A stretch of 64,000 bases of DNA. Origin: Tenodera sinensis (Eukaryota; Arthropoda; Insecta; Mantodea; Mantidae). The stretch is taken from contig CM060964.1 of assembly GCA_030765045.1 (NCBI GenBank), forward strand, positions 278,188,888-278,252,887. The letters run 5' to 3'. Position 1 is the first letter of the stretch. The number at the start of each line of letters is the position of its first letter. Positions 23,100 through 32,601 of the stretch are shown here, piece after piece. The notes below the pieces were generated by a model, which was not told where the DNA came from, ran no database searches, and saw only the letters and a program-made list of their open reading frames with translations. The translations under genes and the position numbers were made by a program.

Positions 23100-24990
23100 T
23101 CTAAAGTGTATGCAGGGTAAAGTAGCAGTAAAAAATAAGAAATATTCATGATGACATTAATCTCTTACTTTAGTACTATCTGCCCTATTAAAAGAAAGAC
23201 CACCAAAAAAGACCTGTGCGGAAAATAAAAGTATCTGATGAAACTGACATTCTGCATAATAAAGTGAAAGATGCTTATGAATTACAGAAAGATGACAAAA
23301 ACTCAAGGGCACAGGGAAAGATATACACATTTATTAAAAAAGGAGTATAATGGGACATTAGTTGATTTAAAAACACTTCATTATAAACAAAAGATGAATA
23401 ACTCCACTAATATAAACAAAGCAGTATGGATTTAGTCAAGGATAGATACACTACTAACAGCAATGACAGTGAAAGTATTAAATTACTTCATGAGGGTAAA
23501 TATGTAGATGATCCAAACAAAATAAGGAACTTATTCATTAACTGTTTTGCAACTTTGGGAAGTAAGGAAAAGGATATACCAAACAATAACACAAAAACAG
23601 AATATTATTATTAATACCGCCTTCATGAGTAACACAAACATAGAGGAAATCAAAGAAATAATATGCAGTTTCAGGGTGGGATGGTATATCTACTAAAATA
23701 CTGAAAAAGTGTCAAAATGGGCTTGCAGTTTTTTAACTCGATTAACTGCTCCATAAATGAAGAAACATTTCCAGATAATTGGGAATCATTAAACCTATCT
23801 TTAAAAAGGGTACTAGAAATAATGTCAATAATTATAGGCCAATAACATTAACTTCTATGATTAAAAAAGTTCTTGAAAAGATTTAATTAGTTAGACTGAT
23901 TGACTTTCTGAAAAGGTGCAGGTGTTATATTGCCATCAGCAAGGTTTTAGAAAGGGTATGTCAACAATCACAGCAGTTACTGATTTAATGCAGAAAGTTT
24001 TGCAAAAATTTAGACAAAGGTTTGAGCTCTGCGACAGTATCCATTGATCTTTTGAAGGCATTTGTGTCTCACATAAAATACTTATTAATAAACTAGAAAC
24101 TTATGGCATAAGAGCCAAAATGCTAAATATAATTCTTATCTAACAAGGAACTTATCAATATGCTCATACCACAAACACCTTAAAAGTTTTACTGTATCAC
24201 CTTTGTTCTATAAGAAGCTCATGTTCCAAAAGTGAGCTGTGTTTTCAACTGTAAGTACCTGAAATCAAATCTGGAATATATCGGGTCAAAGCAGTGGAAC
24301 ATCAGGAGCTGAACATCCCTTGCCTGCAGTTTGACATTGTGCCAGATAGTGTCTTGCAGAGGCGAAAGCAAAGCAAAAGTGACTGGTGTTATGCACTGCA
24401 TACTGTGAAGTACTAGTTCAGACAAAAGCTGTGCTTTCACAATATGAAAAAGAATTCACAGGTACATAATCATAATAGAAGAAGTAAAACAGATCTACTT
24501 GCCATCAACCACAACACAGCTTTATTCACACACAGTTTTGAGCATAATGCAGTTGTATTATATAACAGGCTGCCAGTAAGCATTAAAAGTAAATCATAAA
24601 AAAAACTGCTAACTGACTCTAAAATAATTTTTAATAGAAGGCTGCTATTATTCGGTAGAAGAATATTTAAAACATATTACACTTATAAATGCTTCCTAAA
24701 GTGATGATGCTTGTAAATACCTATGCAATAAGTATCTTTTATGTATTTCATTTACCTTAGCTTTGTAATGTAAATACCTATGTAATTTCTATGTAGTCTG
24801 TAATTTCTATGTAATTCATTTATGTTACCTAGTTTGTAAGTTGACAAAACCTATATCTTTGTACAAGATTTGAATGGTGAATAAAGTATGATTATGATAT
24901 AACAAACTGCCTAAGACTGTTAAAATACACAAAGTAAACAAATTTAAAAATGAATTGAAAACATATTTAGCTTAGAAATATATGTGTATA
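23100..24990 (+). pseudogene. CR1/jockey-type LINE relics, heavily decayed
   Basis: Fragments of RT are readable: NYRPITLTSMIKKVLEKI near 23830, QQGFRKGMSTITAVTDLM near 23940, INKLETYGIRAKM near 24085. The C-terminal word YSVEEYLK lies near 24655, and the gaataaagtatgattatgat 3' end near 24880 resembles CR1-type tails. A second C-terminal fragment (LPKTVKIHKVNKFKNELKTY) starts at 24907. Dozens of stops; ancient. Confidence 0.6.
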
Positions 24991-25029
24991 TAGTGGGTGT
25001 TCAAAAACCACCGACAATGCTCAGTATGT

Positions 25030-25795
25030 TGTGCGGGATGGTAAATGATTGATTTCCAAATAAGAGCCCTTGTCTGGAAATGCATGGTTTGGATGCTGGA
25101 GAGCGTCAAAATTTCAGAATGAACAGTTGTGAAAATTTGTTAGCATTAGTTTTGGTATCTTAATATGAAAGATACGCAACCCTCTAGTCATCTGTGTACT
25201 GCTATGAATGACCTAAGCATAACATTCCTACACCTGCAGTAAATCCATCCATAAAGTTCTTGGTGCGCATACTACTGCATTACTTGTGTAGTTTCCAGCA
25301 CAGTAATTTTTTAACAACAGTGCAACATGCACCAGTACACAGCTGACATGAGCTCCAGCACACTTTGATGTAAATGTGTGGAATCGCCTCAATGTCGCAT
25401 ATTCAAATCAATCGATTGGCAGAGGTGAACCAGTTCTATGACCAGCACGGTTGACAGATCTGACACCTCTCAACTATTTTCTGTGGTGTTGTATGAAGGG
25501 TATGGTGTATAGCACTCCTGTAACATCAGCGGAGGACCTTATTGCTCGAGTCCCTGGAGCGATTGGAAATCTTCAAAGACAACCACAGATATTGGGTCAT
25601 GTGTATGAGGCTCAGCACCGCCAATATTGGCTCAGCAATGACATAGGAGGTACACAGTTTGAAGCCCCTTTGTAATGTAGACATCTCAGTGTTGGGTTTG
25701 TTGATGAAATGTGAAAGCACACTAATCTCACACTTCGATGTGCTACAGCATCCAAACCATGCATTTCCAGACTATTTGAAAACCAATCAGTTTGC
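25030..25795 (+). mobile_element. mariner/Tc1-group element relic with inverted repeats
   Basis: A perfect 26-bp inverted repeat (25073-25098 against 25746-25771, starting tctggaaatgcatggtttgg) lies within longer, less perfect repeats (about 25044-25098 and 25746-25790). The inner frame 25451-25675 reads DLTPLNYFLWCCMKGMVY, the usual DDE signature of IS630-Tc1-mariner transposases, and the matching C-terminus. Most of the transposase is missing. Confidence 0.7.
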
Positions 25796-26093
25796 TAGTA
25801 AGTAGTAGAATTGTAAACAGCCTTATATGTTGTAAATAGAAACTTCTGATAGCAATATCATGTTATACAGCAAATGTGTATATATAATCAAGATGATTTA
25901 CTGTCACATACACTTTCAAGTTGTTGAGCGAAAGCTCAATAAACTGGTGACTCGTCAAGTAGGAGTGGTAACAATATTTCATAAACAAAATTAGAACAAA
26001 GTGTACAATATATACATGTATACTACTTTCCTTAGATAACAAGTTAAATATAAACAACTATTAGATTTTCCCAGAATCGGTTACAAAAAGGCA
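25796..26093. other. no gene seen
   Basis: AT-rich intron DNA. A short minus-strand open frame here has no recognisable peptide; the sequence may be a LINE 3' end. Confidence 0.4.
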
Positions 26094-26414
26094 TTATGGG
26101 AAATAAGGCTGTAGCTCATCATTCATGTATTCCTCTACAGAGTGGTAGGAATTGTCAATTAATAGACTTCTTAGTGTTTTGCTAAAATATTTTGTACCTT
26201 TAGTTGCTCTGATATTGCTGGGCAGTATATTGTAGATGTTTATTCCAGCATATAGTGAGTGGGCTTTTCTCATACATGCCAACCTATGCATGATAGGTTT
26301 CAGCTGGCTTTTAGTTCTGGTTCTGTGACAGTGATGATTTTGTGAATTATACAGTACTTCAAAGTTTTTATGTATATTATTTAATTTGTATAGATATTGT
26401 GATGGTAGGGTCAT
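26094..26414 (-). pseudogene. LINE ORF2 C-terminal relic
   Basis: An open 106-codon stretch (HHCHRTRTKSQLKPIMHRL, INIYNILPSNIRATKGTKYF, then DNSYHSVEEYMNDE) has the pattern of the extreme C-terminus of CR1/jockey-type RTs: a His/Arg-rich segment, a YN.LP motif and a YSVEEY-like end. No RT core is adjacent. Confidence 0.5.
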
Positions 26415-26589
26415 TATTTTTAGGCTTTTGAATATATTTCAACAAGATGCTTTAGGTTTAGTTACTGTCGTTATGCAAATTATTTTCATCTGTCCTTTAA
26501 AGATGGTTTCAATTTACTTTTATTGTAACCTCTATACGAATTGATGTATACTCCTTGTTAATGTAGAAGATGACGACAATGTCTGAAAC

Positions 26590-26710
26590 CCTTATGAAGT
26601 CTATAGTCAAAAAATCACCACTGCCACCGCCACTGCCACCACCATTCTTCTTCATCATTATCATCATCGTTGTCATCATCATCATCACCATCATCATCAA
26701 TAATCATCAT
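26590..26710. repeat. CCA/CAT microsatellite
   Basis: CCACTGCCA units followed by ATC/ATT units up to about 26710. Open frames across it are low-complexity artefacts. Confidence 0.8.
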
Positions 26711-26753
26711 ATTGGGATAGTGTGTGGGACTGTCCTACACAAAACAATATCTA

Positions 26754-26864
26754 GCTTGAGAGGTAGAACTGGAACTTAAAAAATTCAATGCCACAGCTGG
26801 GATTTGAACCTCAGACCCTCTGCTTACTAGGTGGGTGCTCTAACCATTAAGTTACTGTGACAAC
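26754..26864 (-). repeat. tRNA-derived SINE, family 1 (head fragment)
   Basis: The minus strand carries the A-box region (revcomp of tgctctaaccattaagttac), the B-box region (revcomp of gggatttgaacct) and the family body up to gaggtagaactgg. The 3' tail is absent. Confidence 0.7.
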
Positions 26865-27062
26865 CTGCCAGAATGACATTGAATTCTCAAACCAGTTCAT
26901 ATTTTTCCCAGTAAACCACAAAGGCAGTCTCACATCAGGGACAATTACCCCAATGGTGACTTACTATTGCAAGTACTTTATGTCCCGGGATTAAATAACC
27001 TTCAGATGCTAATTATTATTTATTTATGCCAACAAATTTACTGTTGGCATAAATAAATAATA
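26865..27062 (-). repeat. SINE family 2 body and a palindromic family-1 tail
   Basis: 26870-27005 matches the family-2 body (caaaccagttcatatttttc, caatggtgacttactattgc). At 27013-27058 the family-1 tail occurs as a near-perfect palindrome, tatttatttatgccaacaaa facing ttggcataaataaata. Confidence 0.6.
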
Positions 27063-27241
27063 AATATCTAGTTTTCCTATTAATGCTTCACATTCAGCTG
27101 AGTTTACATGAAGAAAATGCTCTATTACTAAGTGATATACAACCTGTATATACCCTGGGATATAAAAAGTGCACATAACAGTATTGATTTTAGCATTATT
27201 AATCCATCATTTTCTCTCTTATTTCTAAGTATGTAAAATAC

Positions 27242-27445
27242 CTTCTCTTCACGTTGCGCAAGATACTGTATTTGTTCTTCCTGAATACTACAAGCCCACT
27301 TGTCATAGTGTTGCCTTAATAAATCCAAAGCATCTTCGTCAGTTTTTATGGGACGGACACCCAGTTGCAGTAGTTCTCTAGTTACTTCTCCCCAGACCTC
27401 TGCCATCTTCAAAGCAAGGTAGTTTTTCGCAAGGAACATTGTTAC
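27242..27445 (-). CDS. CFAP69: CFAP69-like host gene, exon C
   Basis: A 68-codon exon starting VTMFLAKNYLALKMAEVWGE and ending YLAQREEK. Acceptor TTTATGTAG and donor GTATTT (weak but usable) flank it. Entry and exit are phase 0, joining exon B (ends TEAQ) and exon D. The piece NYLALKMAEVWGEVTRELLQ followed by GVRPIKTDEDALD fits my recollection of the conserved part of CFAP69 just after its KIYAV motif. CFAP69 acts in sperm flagella and cilia. The LINE tail at 27480-27610 lies only about 35 bp upstream of its acceptor. Confidence 0.7.
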
Positions 27446-27479
27446 CTACATAAAGACCATTGTTATAAGTGCAGAGCAG

Positions 27480-27610
27480 TTTTTGACATGTATCATTGTA
27501 TAATTATGTAAGCTTGTACAATTGTATATATATGGTTTCCATTATTGATGAAACCTATAAATGTGTATGACTTCTTATGGTGAATAAATCTGATTTTGAT
27601 TCTGATTCTG
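27480..27610 (+). repeat. LINE 3'-end fragment
   Basis: Ends with gtgaataaatctgattttga and short TGATTC repeats, the form of CR1/jockey-type 3' ends. No coding part is attached. Confidence 0.5.
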
Positions 27611-27815
27611 ACCCTAATGGTGGCTTGCAGTGCTAAAAGTACTTTAAAGCCTGGGCTTCACAGTTTAACCAACTATTAAGGTCAATCAATGGTTATTAAT
27701 TGTTCTTTCACATTAGCTGTGTGTGAGACAAAGGTTGGAAAGGTAGAATCAGACTGAAAAATTCAATACCATAGCTGGGATTTGAACTATGAATCTTCTG
27801 GTTTCCATTTGGATG
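27611..27815 (-). repeat. tRNA-derived SINE, family 2
   Basis: Body words gtcaatcaatggttattaat and a B-box-like gggatttgaactatg read on the plus strand match the 885 and 1736 copies. The A-box end is lost near 27810. Confidence 0.6.
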
Positions 27816-28624
27816 GATGGACAACATGAAGAAATGATTGATGTGAGTGACATTCCATGTTATAATTATGGTATACTTACTCCTTGCAACATGGAGTGAT
27901 CATTTTTTTAAATTCAAGACACTCCTTCATGACTATCGCTGATCTTTCAAAATGGACAATTTGAGGAATCATATGGTTGTGTACTGTAACTCTACACTAC
28001 TTGGTGATCCCTTACAAGAATAATGTCTTGAGAGTACCACATACCTTATATTACCTTAGCCATTCAGATCTTAAAAAAATATTTTTTGGCACATATTTTT
28101 GACATGTTTAGCAATAAAAAATAAATATTTCCCAAGTTTTTATCCTTATGTATAGATCTAAGCCCTAATCATCATTGCTGCCGCCGCCGTCGTCGTCATT
28201 ATTTTCACTATCAATACTATGAAACTTAATACATACAGTTTTATCAGTGTTTAAAACTAGGTTGTTATTACCTAACCAATGTCCAAATCTTGTGGGTCAT
28301 TCATCTATATAAACAATTCAATTTTATTCATATGGCAGTTAATTTATGTTAAAATAAATAGCATTCCACTGTGCAATCCAAAGAAGACAAACATGTTAGC
28401 AAAATATACTTCCTAAGATACTTTTTTTTCTATGTCATGGATCATTAAATAATGTATAACACTGTCTCACTTTTCATTCATTTAGGTTACAGTCCCTCAG
28501 GAACATATTAAGAGCATTATACGTATATATTATGTTGCTGAAATTCATTTCTAGTTCATTGCAAGTGGGAACCTAACATTCTAAATGTGCATAATTTTCA
28601 AAAATTTCATTTTATTTGTTCTAT
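27816..28624. other. intron sequence, no gene seen
   Basis: AT-rich DNA with no supported frame, apart from a short GCC/GTC repeat near 28180-28195. Confidence 0.5.
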
Positions 28625-28815
28625 TTAAACTTTGTTGTTAGCTAATGCTGGATTTCTGACAATGAAGTCATTAATCCTCTTGCTCTCCAATACTTTTCAC
28701 TGATGGATGGGGCACTAGAAGTGGCTGGGCATATTTGAAGGTGGTCTCGATCCATTTCCTCTTGCAGATCACATAGAGGACAGAGTGGTAAAGAATATAT
28801 CCCAATTCTGTTTAA

Positions 28816-30473
28816 GGGGGAGGCATCTGTGAAAATGACAAAATCCACAATTTTTGTCACAATGATGTGAAAATGTGTATGTATGTGTGCCAAAGCATAA
28901 CTAGAAGGTTTACCAAGTTTCACTTTTCTATACAAGATAGTTTTTGCAAAAAAAAAAATTTTATTGTTTTTTTTTTTTTTTGCTGCAATTTTAGGGTAGT
29001 ATAGCAAGCGCTTCTTATAAAATATTATTTGTTCTAAGTAAACTAAACTCTGGCCATGTGTTTCCCTAGATTATGTCTACAAAACCTGGTATTTTTATTT
29101 GGCTATGTCAAACAGTTTTGGAGAAAAAAAATATTGAATACCTCAATGTCCATTTTTTTTTCAAATTATTAATAATTTTCAAAATAAAAATTCAATAACA
29201 ATTAAACTACTCCAGCTAGAGGATTTAATATACCAAGTTTTATGAAGCAACTATCTAAGAACATTTGTGCAAAATTTAAAAGAAATCTATTAAGAATTGT
29301 ATTAGAAGATGCATTTTGAAGTTTGAAAAATGTGAAAAAATAGAAAGCAGAGAAAAATGACTTTAAAGTTTTAAGTGTATGAGAACATACATTTACTGCT
29401 TTAGAATTCCCCTGGACCATATGAAGGTCCTTCAGCTGTTTGGCTTCTTCTTCTTTAAGTTTTGCTACTCTTAACTGTTTTTTTCTGCTGATTTGAATGT
29501 ATTTAATGTACTTAGTGCATTCTGCTTTAATCTTCTCTTATCCCTAACATTACTAATTCTTTTGCTTACTGGACTTACATTACTAGCTGTGACTCTTTCC
29601 TTTACATAGAGAGTAGCCTCACAACTCATATCAAATTCGCTGATAGCTGAAGTCACTGTAATGTTTTACTACTTGAACCTGCTCCTTCAAGATCTACTGT
29701 AGATCTAGTTATGCTTGTTTCCCCCTGAAATTTGCCAGTTTGTCATCTAGGCATTATATTTTTTCTTGCTGCAAGAGACTTCTTTGTTTGCTTTTGCTTA
29801 CCCACTTTACAATGTTTTTATACCAGTTAATAATAATTTAATAAAAATCTGGTCCACTTAATGTACAATCTTTACAACTTTACAATAAATTATAATAGTG
29901 AGAAGAGTATTAGCTGCTTGTGTGTTTACAAATAGCTAAATAAAGAATTTAGATTTTCACTTAGGTACAACAAGAAGACACTTAGTATTTCCTGCCTTAT
30001 CTTATTCTATATTGTACTTATTCTTATTCTAAACTCTACTTATCCAAAATGTACACCACAATAAAGATGACTTCTCTCTTCTTCAAGCCGTGTAATCTTG
30101 AATAAAATTCAGAGAAATACAACCACGTGGTACACACATGTTAAAACAGGAAACATTTGTTTGTTTCAACAGCATGAATGTTTGCAGAAAATCCTACAAG
30201 ATGTCTCTGCTTACATCCACCAGAACTGAATCAGGCCGCCCAATTTAAACTTCAAAATTGTACGTGATTTTGCTGCAATTGGGTAATGAATGCATTTCAG
30301 CAGCCACGCTCACCTGCACATCAGCATTTAAATCATGGCATAATGGCCTTTTAAATGGCGATGAGGAGTAAACGATGGTAGATCAAAGTACAAGGAACAG
30401 ACATAATTTTAAGGCAAAAAACGAAAAATTGCATTTTTCGTCATTTTTGTCCAAATTTCACCGATGCCTCCCC
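28816..30473. mobile_element. TTAA-site DNA transposon derivative (piggyBac-like), 1658 bp
   Basis: Flanked by TTAA on both sides (28812-28815, 30474-30477). The ends are inverted repeats: left GGGGGAGGCATCTGTGAAA, right (complement) GGGGAGGCATCGGTGAAA. The TTAA target is typical of piggyBac. No transposase is seen. Minus-strand open pieces near 29656-29471 and 29470-29390 (KRRLKQNALSTLNTFKSAEK; VAKLKEEEAKQLKDLHMV) look like parts of a charged helical protein in two frames and may be captured or decayed coding sequence. Confidence 0.75.
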
Positions 30474-30564
30474 TTAAATGTTTTGCCAGACAATCATGTC
30501 CTGTAATCAACCTGAAGGTTGCAACTGCTATTTTTCGAGGATACTCAGGAATTACTGTTTGAAT

Positions 30565-30749
30565 AAGAGGTAGAACTGGAACTTAAAAATTCAATGCCAC
30601 AACTGGGATTTGAACCACAAGGTCTGTGGTTCAAATCCCAGTTGTGGCATTGAATTTTTAAGTTCCAGTTCTACCTCTTAAACTTTGCCCACACACGGCT
30701 TGTGTGTTTAAAAACACCAACAGTAAGTTTGTTGGCATAAATAAATAAT
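30565..30749 (+). repeat. tRNA-derived SINE, family 1, with perfect 55-bp palindrome
   Basis: Flanked by the 15-bp target duplication aattactgtttgaat (30550-30564 and 30750-30764) inside LINE-A copy 2. 30565-30619 and 30625-30679 are perfect inverted repeats of 55 nt around a 5-nt spacer; each arm holds the B box and the body up to gaggtagaactgg. The normal tail follows (cacacacggcttgtgtg, gttggcataaataaata). The A-box part of the head is replaced by the inverted copy. Confidence 0.85.
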
Positions 30750-31729
30750 AATTACTGTTTGAATGTTTGGTAGTTCCCATCTTTTATTTTTTGGTTTTTC
30801 ATAGTAATATTTTGCAATAATTTTTTTGAATTCAGAGTTGACTAATCTTTTAGCTGCATAAAATGGTAGATTAACTATAGATTTTTGTACACCGATGGTA
30901 CCCTTTTTTGCAAGAAAATCAGCTTTCTCATTACCACTCAGTCCACAGTGAGCTGGTATCCATTGGAAGACTAGGTGTTTTTGGAGTGCTTTTAGATGGG
31001 TAAGGATTTTCCAACATTCTATAATTGTTTAGCTTTTTGGTGACAGCTTAGAAGTAATTGCTATAATTGCTGCCCTGGAATCTGAGAGAATAACTGCTTG
31101 CTGAAAATGTGAAATTCTATACAAAAGATTTTGTAGGGCCATTCGAATTGCTTCAATTTCTCCACCAAGGTTTGTAGTTCCATAACTTAAAGATTTGTAA
31201 TAGGAAAAGAGGTGACATGTGACTCCAGCACCTGCTCCATCTTGGTTTGATATTAATGACCCATCAGTATAAATATGGAGCCATTTGTGTTCTGGAAATC
31301 TAGTATGGATTGTCTCTAATGCCAATAATTTTAGAACACTAGTTGGAGTATCACTTTTCTTAACTTCTTCTGTCAGGTGTAAATAATATGTGATGTCTAA
31401 TGCATGTGTCAGATTGACTTTAGATATGAAGTTTTCCTTTGAATTAGGAAGGTGTAAATTCTTCTTGATGTCTTGAATTTTGGAAAGAAAGCTCTCCTGA
31501 GTCTGTAGTGTATGTGTAAAATTTCTCTTGTGCCATGTATTGAATGGGAGTCTGATCAACTTTTTGTGTTGAATAAGAGCCGCTTTTTCTATTTCATATT
31601 CAATGGGGTATTGGTTGGTTAGTATTTCCATAGCTGCTATTGGTGTGGTTTTGATAGCACCTGTAATTAATCTCAGACTTTGGTTTTGAAAGATTTGAAT
31701 TTTTTTTTGTGTTTGCTGTTAAACTTTGT

Positions 31730-32195
31730 ACATGTGAGCATAACATACTAAATGCGCATGATTACAAATCCTGTGTGAGTATTTTAAATGGCAACTAACA
31801 AATGGCATAGGTAGAGTCTCCATTGGCTTCAATAGTCTAAAGGTGCCATAATAAATGGCGAGTTACAGCATCTAAATACACAAGCGCCAGTGGCATATGC
31901 TGGAATTTGACTTGAACTATCACTAGGCATACCAGATCCGGACTATACGGGTTGTTGAGTAACCTTCCATTAGGCACATGCCCTGGTAGAACACTGCTGG
32001 TAGTGCAAGGCCTAGTAGACCCATGCTATATTTTTGTGCTTATATGCTTGAATTTATTTTGTTTAACTTCATTTTCCCTCCATTCCCATGTTTAGCTTTG
32101 TTTAACTTAAATATATACAGCTTTTATTAGCATTATCTTACTAGATAGAGCAAACATAGATAAAATGTAGTATGAATACAGTATACATTATAATT
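31730..32195. other. intron sequence, no gene seen
   Basis: No supported coding frame or recognisable repeat. Confidence 0.4.
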
Positions 32196-32199
32196 TGTA

Positions 32200-32601
32200 C
32201 TACATTACATGGAAATAATTGGAATCTTCAAGTATACAATTTGTAATTTGAAATGTACATAAAGTGGAATGTAAGAAAAAAGCAGGTAAACCATTAAGAG
32301 AAACAAAGAATTGTCTGGTTCCCTTAATGAAAGTCACACATTGGGGAAGTATAAGAACTCTATCAAGCAATCTGTTCAATACATTTCTATTTTCTTTAAT
32401 CTTTTCATTATGCAAGCAGTCAACAATTTTTTTCTGATAGTTGAATGAATGGTCTGTACGTTGAGTGTCAAAAGTTTTTAAAGCTGTAAAAGATTTTATA
32501 TGCGTTGTTGTTCTTTTATGTTCATCCAAAGCTGGGATTAAATATGCTGAATTTGCAAACATTTTTGTATTCCAGGGTGTTTTCTTGGTTGCAAACAACA
32601 A
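32200..32601 (-). other. open frame of unknown status; weak CFAP97-like pattern
   Basis: The minus-strand frame is open for 133 codons with no low complexity. The middle part (LKTFDTQRTDHSFNYQKKIV then NEKIKENRNVLNRLLDRVL) resembles the D.. P. .H....KK...E.I...N..LL.K. pattern of the CFAP97/Hemingway family. An internal ATG at 32562 would give MFANSAYLIPALDEH. It does not fit between the phase-matched CFAP69 exons, so if real it is an intronic gene, a retrocopy or a chance frame. Confidence 0.25.

Larger units (their letters stand above)
28636..31718 (-). mobile_element. LINE-A copy 2, 5'-truncated, with two later insertions
   Basis: Flanked by the 11-bp target duplication ttaaactttgt (28625-28635 and 31719-31729). 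The minus strand encodes LINE-A protein in order: connection and RNase H at 31631-31029 (YTDGSLISNQDGAGAG, ILSDSRAAI), then 31028-30765 and 30549-30474 (WIPAHCGLSGNEKAD, YPRKIAVATF), then the C-terminus at 28811-28642 (CPLCDLQEEMDRDHLQIC, EKYWRARGLMTSLSEIQH). A stop follows SPKS near 31029. It is interrupted by a TTAA-site element (28816-30473) and a SINE (30565-30749). The 3' tail is a short AAC run. Confidence 0.8.
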
